Below are positions 41,753 through 50,265 of a stretch of 64,000 nucleotides of DNA, in pieces. Location: assembly GCF_037996645.1 (NCBI RefSeq), contig NZ_JBBMXV010000004.1, positions 521,684-585,683 on the forward strand. The letters run 5' to 3'. The DNA is from Halalkalicoccus tibetensis (GTDB taxonomy: Archaea > Halobacteriota > Halobacteria > Halobacteriales > Halalkalicoccaceae). A program made the position numbers and the translations under genes. Under the pieces are notes generated by a model. That model was not told where the DNA came from. It saw nothing but the letters and a program-made list of their open reading frames with translations, and did no database searches. Position 1 is the stretch's first letter. Each line of letters opens with the position of its first letter.

Positions 41753-43063
41753 ATGGCACTGGGTAGCATACGACAAGTATGGGGTCGATACCGATCGATA
41801 CCGATCGTCTACCGGATCGGGGCGGCGTTCTTCCTCGGTTCGATCGTCGGCCTGGCGGTCGGCGAGCCGGTGACCGTCCTCGAGCCGCTCGGCGACCTGT
41901 TCGTGCGGCTGCTCGAGATGATCGTCGTTCCGATCATCGTCTTCACCCTGCTGATGGGTATCAGGGAGCTCTCGCCCGCGTCGCTCGGCAAGATCGGCGG
42001 CCAGGTCGTGGCGATCTACGCGGTCACCTCGATGATCGCGGTGACGATCGGGCTGGTCATCGCGAACGTCATCCAGCCGGGGGAGGGGCTGACGCTGACG
42101 GACGCGGAGTTCGAGGCCGACGAGGCGCCCAGCTTTCTAGAGGTGTTCCTCGGGATCGTCCCCGAGAACCCGATCGAGGCGATGGCGACCGGCGACATCC
42201 TGGCGACGATCTTCTTCGTGATCGTCTTCGGGCTCGCGCTCGTGTTGCTGCGCGAGGGCACCGACGAGCAGAGCGTCGCGGAGGGCGTCGAAACGTTCTT
42301 CAATATGGCCGAGGCCGGATCGAAGGCGCTGTTCAAGGTCGTCTGGGGGATCATGGAGTACGGCGTGATCGGCATCTTCGCGCTCATGGCCGTCGCGTTC
42401 GCCGAGGCCGGGGTCGAGGTGTTCAGCACGTTCGCCATGCTGGCGCTGACGCTGCTGATCGCCGTCGCGATCCACGTCACGGTCGTCTATCTCGGTGTGA
42501 TGATCCTCGTGTTGACCCAGCAGTCGCCGATCGCCTTCCTCGTCGGGATCAAGGACGCGCTGATGACGGCGCTGAGCATCAGTTCCTCGAGCGCGACGCT
42601 GCCGGTCTCGATGTCGAACGCCGACGACAACCTCCACGTCAACGAGGGGATCTACAGCTTCTCGCTCCCGCTCGGCGCGACGATCAACATGGACGGGACG
42701 GGGATGTATCTGGGGATCGTCGCGGTCTTCGCGGCGAACGTCGTCGGCGCCTCGCTCACCATCACCGAACAGGTCGTCGTCGTCGCGATCGCGGTGCTCG
42801 CGGGGATCGGAACGGCGGGCGTCCCGAGCGCGGGCCTGATCCTGATGACGCTCGTGCTCACCCAGGTGGGGCTACCGGTCGCGGTCGTCGGCTTCATCGC
42901 GGGGATCGACCCGCTGCTCGACCGGCTTCGCACCATGACCAACGTCACCGGCGACCTGGCGGTCGCGACGCTCGTGGCCCACTGGAACGGTGCGGTCGAC
43001 TTCGACCGCGGCGTCTGGGCGAGCGGCGACGGGACCCCGGCGGTCGCGCCGAGCGACGACTGA
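41753..43063 (+). CDS. Dicarboxylate/amino acid:cation symporter (DAACS family)
   Basis: A 436-residue membrane protein related to glutamate and C4-dicarboxylate symporters. It shows MIVVPIIVFTLLMGIREL, the serine-rich re-entrant loop SISSSSATLPVSM and the NMDGTGMYLGI motif that contributes to cation and substrate sites, then GTAGVPSAGLILMTLVL. Eight transmembrane segments and two hairpin loops fit the length. The substrate, aspartate, glutamate or a C4-dicarboxylate, cannot be fixed. The PhoU-like gene follows 125 bases later. Confidence 0.9.
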   Translation: MALGSIRQVWGRYRSIPIVYRIGAAFFLGSIVGLAVGEPVTVLEPLGDLFVRLLEMIVVPIIVFTLLMGIRELSPASLGKIGGQVVAIYAVTSMIAVTIGLVIANVIQPGEGLTLTDAEFEADEAPSFLEVFLGIVPENPIEAMATGDILATIFFVIVFGLALVLLREGTDEQSVAEGVETFFNMAEAGSKALFKVVWGIMEYGVIGIFALMAVAFAEAGVEVFSTFAMLALTLLIAVAIHVTVVYLGVMILVLTQQSPIAFLVGIKDALMTALSISSSSATLPVSMSNADDNLHVNEGIYSFSLPLGATINMDGTGMYLGIVAVFAANVVGASLTITEQVVVVAIAVLAGIGTAGVPSAGLILMTLVLTQVGLPVAVVGFIAGIDPLLDRLRTMTNVTGDLAVATLVAHWNGAVDFDRGVWASGDGTPAVAPSDD

Positions 43064-43188
43064 CCCGCCGTCCCCATCGCCCGGGCGTCTCCCGGCCGTT
43101 CGGGGCCCTCGGCGCGTGCCGACCGGCCGAGAAGACATTTAATTCTGGTAGCAGATATATTAATATCCTCCAGGATGTATCCCCCTTC

Positions 43189-44220
43189 ATGGATACGCGC
43201 AAGGTCCAGCGACTGGGGCCCTCGACGCTCGCGATGACACTACCTGCGGAGTGGGCGAGGGAACACGGCGTCGAGAAAGGGGACGAGGTGACGCTGCGAC
43301 GCGGCAGCAAGGGCGCGCTGACCGTGATGCCCGAGTCCGCCGATCAGGAGGAGAGCGAGGCGATCATCCACGCCGACGAGCTCGACGCCCAGGCCGTCGA
43401 ACGGGCGATCGTCGCCCAGTACGTCCTCGGACGCCGCATCATCCACGTCCAACAGGAGGAGGGAGCGCTCTCTTCGGACCACATCAACGCCGTCTACGAG
43501 GCAGAAACCCAGCTCATGGGGCTGGGGGTCATCGAGGAGACTCCCGAGGACATCTCGATACGCTCTTCGGCAGATCCCGAGGACTTCACGCTCGACAACC
43601 TGCTCAAACGCCTCGAGAACACCGGCAGCACGATGCGCGGCGAGGCCGTCAAGGCGCTCGCGATGGGCAATCCCGACCTCGCGCGGCGAGCGTTGAACCG
43701 CGAACGACAGGCCAACAAGATCTTCGTCCTCCTGCTTCGATTGATCTTCACCGCGTATCAGAACCCGACGCTGGCGCGGGCGGTGGGGTTAGACGACGGC
43801 TTTGCCCTGATCGGCTACCGCTCGATCGCGAAGAACCTCGAGCTCACTGCCGATAACGCCGAGGACATCGCCGAGATCGTCCTCGAATCGGAGGACCACT
43901 CGCTTGCCGTCGACAGCGCGACGATGCGCCGGATCCGGGAGTTCACCGACCAGGTCGACGAGATCACGGCGCTGGCGGTCGAGGCGGCCGTCGAACGCGA
44001 TTACGACCTGACGATCCGGGTCCGCGAGCTGTTCAAGGAGATCTCGGATCGGGAGGACGAGATCCTGAGCGACCTGCCCGAGATGGACAACGAGGACCTC
44101 CTGCAGGTCCGGGAGGTGCTGGTGAGCCTCCAGCAGACCGCCCAGTTCGCCATGCGCAACGCCGAGATCGCCGCAAACCTCGCTCTCAACGAGGAAAGCG
44201 AACACGTCGCGATCGAGTGA
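43189..44220 (+). CDS. AbrB-PhoU domain regulator
   Basis: A 343-residue protein. Residues 1-45 are a SpoVT/AbrB DNA-binding fold (RKVQRLGPSTLAMTLPAEWA). Two PhoU-like helical repeats follow (about 115-205 and 225-335). This layout is common in haloarchaea, where it is annotated as a phosphate uptake regulator. No pst genes lie nearby. A TATA-like ATATTAATATC at about 43157-43167 lies 22-32 bases before the ATG, which supports the start. Confidence 0.88.
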   Translation: MDTRKVQRLGPSTLAMTLPAEWAREHGVEKGDEVTLRRGSKGALTVMPESADQEESEAIIHADELDAQAVERAIVAQYVLGRRIIHVQQEEGALSSDHINAVYEAETQLMGLGVIEETPEDISIRSSADPEDFTLDNLLKRLENTGSTMRGEAVKALAMGNPDLARRALNRERQANKIFVLLLRLIFTAYQNPTLARAVGLDDGFALIGYRSIAKNLELTADNAEDIAEIVLESEDHSLAVDSATMRRIREFTDQVDEITALAVEAAVERDYDLTIRVRELFKEISDREDEILSDLPEMDNEDLLQVREVLVSLQQTAQFAMRNAEIAANLALNEESEHVAIE

Positions 44221-44257
44221 GCGCCCCTGCGAGCCGTGCGTCCGAGGTCGGGCAGTT

Positions 44258-44299
44258 CGTCCTTATACCCGTATTACGCTATGGTATACACATAGGACG
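44258..44299. repeat. Inverted repeat with bulge
   Basis: CGTCCTTATACC pairs with GGTATA and AGGACG, which are separated by a five-base bulge. The loop is 13 bases. It lies 38 bases after the PhoU-like gene and could be its terminator. Confidence 0.45.
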
Positions 44300-44329
44300 A
44301 TAGCCGTTAGAGTTATGTTCTATCGCGAT

Positions 44330-44358
44330 CCGTGTTATCTCATGTCATGATAACACGG
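44330..44358. repeat. Perfect 10-base inverted repeat
   Basis: CCGTGTTATC and GATAACACGG flank TCATGTCAT. It could be a strong hairpin in RNA or a dimeric operator in DNA. Confidence 0.55.
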
Positions 44359-44452
44359 CGCGGCCCGACGATACCTTGAGGCATCGACGAAAGACCACCT
44401 TGCCATGTGATCCCGTTGCGCCCGCCCGTGGCGGACCGAAACGGGCACCCTT

Positions 44453-44483
44453 CGACGACCCACCCCCGTGAGCGGGGTCGTCG
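44453..44483. repeat. Perfect 9-base inverted repeat
   Basis: CGACGACCC and GGGTCGTCG flank a 13-base loop. The GC-rich stem would be very stable in RNA. Confidence 0.55.
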
Positions 44484-44520
44484 TTCCGGCCCCAACAGAT
44501 CCCCCGGACTCGATGTTCGG

Positions 44521-44560
44521 TCGTTTAAGTGGTTCTCGCGATAAGGGGTGAAGTAAGAAG
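44521..44560 (+). promoter_or_regulatory. Conserved element A (plus orientation)
   Basis: The run TCGTTTAAGTG, TTCTCGCGA, AAGGGG, GAAGTAAG is found here and, reversed, at 49440-49475. Thirty-three of 36 aligned bases are identical, and the flanks are unrelated. It stands 100 bases before the SMC-related gene. TTTAAG could be part of a TATA box. Confidence 0.6.
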
Positions 44561-44659
44561 TCTGCTGCGGGAAGAACTGTCCGATCCCTTTCGACCGGCT
44601 CCCGGCGGACCGCGCCGGCTGAACGCTTATTGGCTATAAGGTCGTAACGGGACTATATA

Positions 44660-46582
44660 ATGTCCTCAGATCAGGGTACGACCGCCGGCGTCGACATCGA
44701 GAAGATCGGTGGGATCGACGCCACGTCGGTCGAGTTCACGCCCGGCGTCACCGTCCTCGCGGGCCGAAACGCGACTAACCGAACCTCGTTTCTCCGATCG
44801 CTGATGGCCGCCCTCGGTAGCGAGCGGGTCTCGCTCAAGGGCGACGCCGACCAGGGGTCGGTCTCGCTCGATCTCGGCGGAGAGAGCTACACCCGCACGT
44901 TGACGCGCACGGACGGCGGCGTCGCGTTCGCCGGCGATCCCTACCTCGACGATCCGCAGCTCGCGGACCTGTTCGCGTTCCTGCTCGAGTCCAATCCGGC
45001 CCGGCGCGCCGTCGTCCGGGACGATGACCTCCGGGAGCTCATCCTCCGGCCGGTCGACGTCGACGCGATCGAGGCCCGGATCAGCCAGTTCCAGGCCGAG
45101 AAGCGCAGCATCGACGATCAGCTCTCGGAGCTCTCCGAGGCCGAACGCGAGCTGGGCTCGCTGGAGGAGGAGCACGCACGCGTCACCAACCGGCTCGAGA
45201 CCGCCGAGGCGGATCTCGAAGAGGCACGCGAGTCGCTGACGACGGTCCAGCGCTCCGACTCCGAGGGGACGGGCTCGGACCGGCTCGACTCGCTTCGCGA
45301 GACCCAGTCCCAGCTCGAGGACGTCACCTACGACCTCGAGACCGAGGAGGAGAGCGTCTCCTCGCTGGAAGCTGAGCGGGAGGAGCTCGAAGCGGAGCTC
45401 GAGGAACTCTCGACCGTCGACGAGGACGAGCTCGACGACCTGGCCGGTGAGATCGAACGGGTCCGGGGCCGGAAACGCGAGCTCGAGGAGATCGTCTCCC
45501 AGCTCCAGACGGTCATCCAGTTCAACGAGCGGATCACCGACGAGGGGGTCACGGATCTCCTCGGCGAGGAGGAACGGGAAGGGACGCGGACGGAGGCCGA
45601 CGGCGGGTCGGTGACCGATCAGCTGCTCGCGGACCAGTCGAACGAGGTGACCTGCTGGACCTGTGGCTCGGAGGTCGGCACCGAGGAGATCGAGTCGACC
45701 GTCTCGCGCCTCCAGGAGCTCCGCCAGGAGAAGGTCGAGCGGCGCAACGAACTCGATCGAGAACTCGAGGAGCTCAAAGCTCGACGCAAAGAACACGCCG
45801 CGACCAGGGACGAACGGACCGAACTCGAACGATCGCTTGAAACAACCAAGACGGAACTGGCGGATCGAACCGATCGGATCGATGAGCTCGAATCGCGACG
45901 GGAGGAGCTGCTCGAGGAGGTCGAGGAGCTGGAGTCGGCCGTCGAAACCGACGAAGAGGACGAGGAGCTCCTGACCGCCCAGAAGGAGGTCACGCAGCTC
46001 GAACTCGAGCGCGACCGGCTGACGCGCCAGCGCGACGCCCTCGAGGACGACATCGAGAAGTTCGAATCCCGCCTCGAGGAGCGCGAGCAGCTCGAGGCCC
46101 GCCGCGAGGAGATCAACGCGGAGCTCGAAGAGCTTCGGACGCGCATCGAGCGCGTCGAGCGCGAGGCGATCGAGGCGTTCAACGAGCATATGGAGACCGT
46201 CGTCGAGCTCCTCGATTACAGGAACCTCGCGCGGATCTGGCTGGAGTATCGCTACCCGGAGGGGAGCGACGACGCGAGCTTCGAGCTCCACGTGACCCGC
46301 CAGACGGACGACGGGACGACCTACGAGGACTCGGTCGAACACTTGAGCGAGAGCGAGCGCGAGGTGACCGGGCTGGTGCTCGCGCTGGCGGGCTATCTCG
46401 TCCACGACGTCCACGAGGAGATGCCGTTCCTCCTGCTCGACTCCCTGGAGGCGATCGACTCCGGGCGGATCGCACGGCTGGTCGAGTATCTCGAGGAGTA
46501 CGCCTCCTACATCGTCGTCGCACTGCTCCCCGAGGACGCGAGCGCCCTCGACGACGGCCACCAGCGGATCGAGGAGATCTGA
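44660..46582 (+). CDS. Archaea-specific SMC-related coiled-coil ATPase
   Basis: A 640-residue SMC/Rad50-like protein. The N-terminal ATPase lobe has a degenerate Walker A (GRNATNRTS, residues 35-43) without the usual Lys. Residues about 135-540 are coiled coil, broken by a zinc-hook-like CWTCG with Cys 332 and 335. The C-terminal lobe has LSESER in place of LSGG and a Walker B-like FLLLDSLEAID in which Ser replaces the catalytic Glu. These departures are, as I recall, normal for this haloarchaeal family, so ATP hydrolysis may be slow or absent. In other genomes such genes often neighbour rdfA; no rdfA is seen here. Confidence 0.88.
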   Translation: MSSDQGTTAGVDIEKIGGIDATSVEFTPGVTVLAGRNATNRTSFLRSLMAALGSERVSLKGDADQGSVSLDLGGESYTRTLTRTDGGVAFAGDPYLDDPQLADLFAFLLESNPARRAVVRDDDLRELILRPVDVDAIEARISQFQAEKRSIDDQLSELSEAERELGSLEEEHARVTNRLETAEADLEEARESLTTVQRSDSEGTGSDRLDSLRETQSQLEDVTYDLETEEESVSSLEAEREELEAELEELSTVDEDELDDLAGEIERVRGRKRELEEIVSQLQTVIQFNERITDEGVTDLLGEEEREGTRTEADGGSVTDQLLADQSNEVTCWTCGSEVGTEEIESTVSRLQELRQEKVERRNELDRELEELKARRKEHAATRDERTELERSLETTKTELADRTDRIDELESRREELLEEVEELESAVETDEEDEELLTAQKEVTQLELERDRLTRQRDALEDDIEKFESRLEEREQLEARREEINAELEELRTRIERVEREAIEAFNEHMETVVELLDYRNLARIWLEYRYPEGSDDASFELHVTRQTDDGTTYEDSVEHLSESEREVTGLVLALAGYLVHDVHEEMPFLLLDSLEAIDSGRIARLVEYLEEYASYIVVALLPEDASALDDGHQRIEEI

Positions 46583-46587
46583 CGGGG

Positions 46588-46846
46588 GACGCGACCGTTA
46601 CGGGACGCGATCAAGGCCGGCTTCTCGGGCTGGGCGATGAACGACGGCTGCCAGTACCGCGGCGACTACGAGGTGACGGTCCCGCTCTCCGATCACCGTG
46701 ACTTCGCCGAGCTCGTCGAGGCCGTCCGCGGGGTCGATCGGGAGGTCGTCTACACGCAACACGGTTCCGCCGAGGAGCTCGCGACGCATCTCACGACGGA
46801 GGAGGTATCCACTGGTGCGCAATCAGCGCTCGCTCAGTGACTTCTG
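46588..46846 (+). pseudogene. C-terminal remnant of a beta-CASP mRNA 3'-end processing-like nuclease
   Basis: The frame reads TRPLRDAIKAGFSGWA, then VTVPLSDHRDFAELVEAV and VVYTQHGSAEELATHL. This matches the C-terminal region of haloarchaeal MBL-fold/beta-CASP processing factors (SGWA, PLSDH, VYT.HG). Near 46810 the frame breaks: the expected family end RNQRSLSDF followed by a stop appears in another frame (46817-46846). The N-terminal 300 or more residues, including the zinc site, are missing. The remnant begins directly after the SMC-related gene, so it is dead. Confidence 0.75.
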
Positions 46847-46910
46847 AACTCCGATTCCGGGAGTTCGATCGCGGCTGGATGATGGGGGGTCGAGCGGAGC
46901 CCGGTGGACG

Positions 46911-47770
46911 CTACGACCCGCTCTCCCGGTGCTGGAGGACGATCGGTGCGAACAGGGAGACGACGGCCAGAAGCAGGATCGCCATCGCGATCGGGCTCGT
47001 GTAGATGATCGCCCAGCTCCCGTCCGAGAGCTCGAGCGATCGACGCAGGTTCTGCTCGGCGATCGGCCCCAGGATCAGCCCCAGCACCATCGGGGCCAGC
47101 GGGTAGCCGTCCATTCGGAGGACGAAGCCGAACACCCCCGCGGCGACCATCACCCACATGTCGAGGAGACTGCCCTGGAGCGCGAACGCGCCGACGACAC
47201 AGAACACGAGGATGCTGGGCCAGAGATATTTCGCCGGGAAGTTGATGACGCGGACCCAGAGGTGAGCCCCCAGGAGTCCGAGGACGAGGATCACGACGTA
47301 CACCACGAAGAATCCGATGAAGATCGAGAAGACGAGCCCCGGTTCGTTCTCGAACAGCCCCGGGCCCGGCTGGATCCCGTGAACGAGCAGGGCGCCGATC
47401 AGGATGGCCGTCACCGAGTCGCCGGGGATCCCCAGCGTCAGCGTCGGGATCAACGCGCCGGCGGTGCTCGAGTTGTTCCCGGCTTCGGCGGCGGCGACGC
47501 CTTTGGGGTTCCCCTCCCCGAACGCCGGGACCGCGTCCTTCGTCCATCGTTTGGCCTCGTTGTACGTCACGAACGAGGCGATGTCGCCGCCCGTCCCCGG
47601 GATCGCCGACGAACGACCCGATCACGCTCGACCCGATCGTGACGTTTCGTATCTCCTTCAGGTCCGCGATCGAGGGCGTGATGCCGGTGATCTCCTGTTG
47701 GACGTCGATGGCGCCGATCCCCTCCCGATACCGGTCGGTCCTGTGCGGGCCGAAGAAGTTCCCGTTTCTG
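46911..47770 (-). pseudogene. Truncated, frameshifted TctA-family tripartite tricarboxylate transporter permease
   Basis: The C-terminal 219 codons (46911-47570) are intact TctA sequence: ASFVTYNEAKRW, GALIPTLTLGIPGDSV, GIQPGPGLF, SILVFCVVGAFAL. Just upstream, at about 47605, one base appears lost: the frame ends SFVGDPGDG where the family needs GAIPGTGGDIASF. Before that, IADLKEIRNVTIGSSVIGSFVG can be read in the other frame. Homology stops near 47770, so about 250 N-terminal residues are gone. No TctB or TctC is present. The gene cannot make a working permease. Confidence 0.8.
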
Positions 47771-47853
47771 CGGGGAAGCCGACGCTTCGACCGATGGATC
47801 GGCGAACGGGAGCCGGGAAAACGTCTATGTGGCCTCGGCGGGATCGACGTCCA

Positions 47854-48009
47854 ATGACCGACGCGGACAGGGAGAACGACCCGGAGGTCCCCAGTCTCAG
47901 CGAGATCTACCGCGACGCGTGGAGCGATCCCACGTGGCGCCGGCAGCTGATCGGTCTCACCCTGCTGACCGTCGTGATGGTCGTCGCCCTGCTCTACTAC
48001 GCGATCTGA
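47854..48009 (+). CDS. Small single-helix membrane protein
   Basis: A 51-residue protein with an acidic cytoplasmic head (MTDADRENDPEVPSLSEIYR) and one hydrophobic helix (GLTLLTVVMVVALLYYAI). Codon bias fits the neighbours. No known family. Confidence 0.55.
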   Translation: MTDADRENDPEVPSLSEIYRDAWSDPTWRRQLIGLTLLTVVMVVALLYYAI

Positions 48010-48090
48010 CCGGAACGGGAGACGGGTGGGCCGTCATGCGGACCCCTCCCGTTCTTTCCCTCGTTCCACGGTGTCGTCCCCGGATCGCGC

Positions 48091-49263
48091 TCAGTGCAGC
48101 CGATCGAGCCATCGCCGGCCGGTTCGGAGGTCGTTCGGGACCTCCTCGCCGAACGCACACCGCGTCGCCCTGGCCCCACACGGGCTGCCCATCCAGACGT
48201 CGATCATCGGCGAGCCACCCTCGAAGATCGTGGCGCTCGCCGTCGTCAGCTGCCCGAACGCGTGTGGCTCGTCCGTCTCGGGCTCGGGATGGCGACAGAT
48301 CGACTCGTCGCCGGGTCCGTTCGCGTGATCCCGGGCGACCGCCCGCACCTCCTCGCGGTCGGGTCGCTCCCCCTCCAGCAGCTCCAGCGCGCGCTCACGG
48401 CGCTTCCTCGAGCTCTCGGTCCGGGTCGACGCCGAGTTCACGAAGTGGTTCGTCCTGACCACGACGGGGCCGTCCTCGACGGTGATCCGCTCGGTCACCG
48501 GGTCGACCTCGAGCAGGGCGCTGTCGGTCGCGTCGGCCAGGAACAGCGTCTGCCCACACAGCAGACGGGTCGGATGGGACTCGAGCAGCTCCCGCGCGTC
48601 GCCGACCGAGGCACACTCCTCCAGGATCCGGCGGATGACGGTCCCGTTCCGGAGCTGGTCCTCGGGCTCGACGTCGTCGCGCGCGCTGTCGATGTAGGTG
48701 TTGGCCGCGACCAGTCCCCGGTCGTTGACGCCCTTGAACGTCGAGATCGTCCCACAGGTGTCGACCGTCAGGAAGCCGTGGTAGTCGTCGATCGGCGGCT
48801 GCTCGATGATCGACTTCGGCCGCGTCCCCCGGCCCGCGATGTCCCGGTTCTTGAGGACGAGCGGCCCGGCGCCCTCGTCGGATCGCTGTGGGGCGACGAG
48901 CGCGTTCGTACACCCCTTCGGGTGTTTCTCGGACCGGCCGGGGCCGTCGGCCAGCTCCTCACAGAGCTCCGCGTAGGCGAAGACGTAGACGTCGTAGACG
49001 GCGGAGTCGACGTCGAGGACCTCGTCCATCGCCCGATACGCCCGGAGGTGGCGATCGGGCAGGCTCTCCCGACTGCGGCCGGCGTACTCGAGCAGCGGCT
49101 CGAGGTCGGTACCCTGCTCGTCGATCACGCGCTCGAGCTCGTCGATGGCCCACTCGACGGCGTCGCGTTCGGTTTCGGCCCGGCGCCGGGCCTGTTCGGC
49201 GAAACTGTCGACTTCCTCCACGACGGTCGCGTCGGCGGGAACGTCGACGCCCGTATCGTTCAT
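48091..49263 (-). CDS. C45 family peptidase / acyltransferase-like Ntn hydrolase
   Basis: A 390-residue protein similar to isopenicillin N acyltransferase-like hydrolases. The expected self-cleavage site and nucleophile is the Cys in HPKGCTNALV (about residue 117), followed by LVLKNRDIAG. DTCGTISTFKGVNDRGLVAANTYI and TLFLADATDSALLEVDP are also typical, and VRTNHFVNS follows. Family members cleave linear amides; the natural substrate here is unknown. The ATG at 49263 is 176 bases downstream of element B, on the strand toward which that element points. Confidence 0.85.
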   Translation of the reverse strand: MNDTGVDVPADATVVEEVDSFAEQARRRAETERDAVEWAIDELERVIDEQGTDLEPLLEYAGRSRESLPDRHLRAYRAMDEVLDVDSAVYDVYVFAYAELCEELADGPGRSEKHPKGCTNALVAPQRSDEGAGPLVLKNRDIAGRGTRPKSIIEQPPIDDYHGFLTVDTCGTISTFKGVNDRGLVAANTYIDSARDDVEPEDQLRNGTVIRRILEECASVGDARELLESHPTRLLCGQTLFLADATDSALLEVDPVTERITVEDGPVVVRTNHFVNSASTRTESSRKRRERALELLEGERPDREEVRAVARDHANGPGDESICRHPEPETDEPHAFGQLTTASATIFEGGSPMIDVWMGSPCGARATRCAFGEEVPNDLRTGRRWLDRLH

Positions 49264-49561
49264 GTAGTGTGACGACGGACTCGAGGGGATTGACTCTTGG
49301 CCCGGTGCATGCGACCTCGCCGTCGGAGGCGTTCGAGGACGTATCCGGGGACCGGCATTCCGGAGCCGAGAGAGGGCGCCGCCGGCCGTTCCGATCGATG
49401 GACGCCGCTGGACGACGCAGGCGGCTCGTAGAATCCCGCTTACTTCTCCCCTTGTCGCGAGAATCACTTAAACGAGTTCGGCGACGTCGGACTTCGGGAG
49501 CGCCAGAGGAGATCGATGCCCGGCCAGAACAGTAAGGATCGCCGAGCGAGAACGGTCGCGT
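49264..49561. other. Intergenic region with element B
   Basis: This gap separates the C45 gene (minus) from the small protein at 49562 (plus). Apart from element B (49437-49476) I see no conserved structure or gene. Confidence 0.45.
49437..49476 (-). promoter_or_regulatory. Conserved element B (minus orientation)
   Basis: Read on the minus strand it gives TCGTTTAAGTG, TTCTCGCGA, AAGGGG and GAAGTAAG in the same spacing as element A at 44521, with three substitutions in 36 bases. It lies upstream of the C45 gene. Confidence 0.6.
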
Positions 49562-49762
49562 ATGATCCGACGACGCACCATCGACATCGTCGACGAAGAG
49601 AGCGCCAGACACCCGGAGGACGGACTGACGGCCATCGACGGCATTCGGGACGTCCGTATCGATCGGCGGGAGGGAACGCTCGACGTCGCGGTCGAACAGT
49701 CCATGCGCGACGACGAGCTGGTCGGCGCCCTCCGCGGCGCCGGCTACCGGATCACGGTGTGA
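49562..49762 (+). CDS. Small HMA-like domain protein without metal-binding cysteines
   Basis: A 66-residue protein. AIDGIRDVRIDRREGTLDV and DDELVGALRGAGYRITV fit the beta-alpha-beta fold of heavy-metal-associated domains, but no CxxC is present. So metal binding in the usual way is unlikely. Third-position bias supports a real gene. Confidence 0.6.
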   Translation: MIRRRTIDIVDEESARHPEDGLTAIDGIRDVRIDRREGTLDVAVEQSMRDDELVGALRGAGYRITV

Positions 49763-49825
49763 CCGGTTCCCGATCGTGGGGCGACGGGCAGTAGAGCTTT
49801 GGCCCGATCCGACGAAGGGCCGACC

Positions 49826-50027
49826 ATGGCGGTGTATGCGATCGAGAACCTGGACGACGCATGGGCTGCGGCCCGGCGTTCGTCGCCGGGCTCCTCCTGC
49901 AGGTCCCGCTGCGGACCTACCTCCGGTACTACGCGCTGTTGATCCTCGGGGACACGAACGAACGGCTCGACCCGATCCCCGAGCTGCGGGCCCGGATACG
50001 CGGGGCGGACGATCCGGGACACGAGTA
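49826..50027 (+). pseudogene. Internally deleted remnant of a haloarchaeal multi-pass membrane protein
   Basis: It begins MAVYAIENLDDAW, the usual N-terminus of a haloarchaeal membrane protein family of about 300 residues (annotated DUF7544, as I recall). From 49861, in a different frame, it reads VPLRTYLRYYALLILGD then LDPIPELRARIRG, the usual C-terminus of the same family. The middle is missing and the two ends do not share a frame. This is a deletion relic. Confidence 0.6.
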
Positions 50028-50265
50028 GGCACGGCAACCCGTACTTAAACCTCTACATCCGTAAAATACAGACACGGATAAAGGCCTGTATATTAGATAT
50101 ACGTTGGTGTTTTTCCTAATATATGAACGAAAGGCCATAAATAGGAGGTAAAACAGAGGGGCGGGGAAGCTTTTAACATGTATGTGAAGAGTGCGGATGC
50201 GCGTCGTTCGACATCGACATCGGCAGGACCCCGTCGGTACGATGGGGAGACGGGCGGGGGTCCCC
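50028..50265. other. AT-rich intergenic patch
   Basis: This stretch is far richer in A and T than its surroundings, mainly 50040-50180. It contains ATACAG-N15-CTGTAT (about 50068-50094), two AAAGGCC repeats and a GGAGGT followed by TTTTAAC. No gene was found. It may mark an old junction between the decayed region and the purine locus. Confidence 0.4.

Larger units (their letters stand above)
44221..44659. other. Structured intergenic region
   Basis: A 439-base gap between the PhoU-like and SMC-related genes. It holds three strong inverted repeats (44258-44299, 44330-44358, 44453-44483) and the 40-base element A (44521-44560). A TATA-like GCTATAAGG at about 44633-44641 serves the downstream ATG at 44660. 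No protein gene with normal codon use fits. It could encode a structured RNA. Confidence 0.5.

Noticed and set aside
41779-44220. 813-codon plus-strand frame across the symporter and PhoU-like genes
   Set aside because: Its first part is an out-of-frame Arg-rich shadow of the symporter; only the part from 43189 is real.
44221-44659. RNase P, SRP RNA or tRNA in the structured gap
   Set aside because: None of the conserved sequence blocks of these RNAs could be matched, so only the hairpins are reported.
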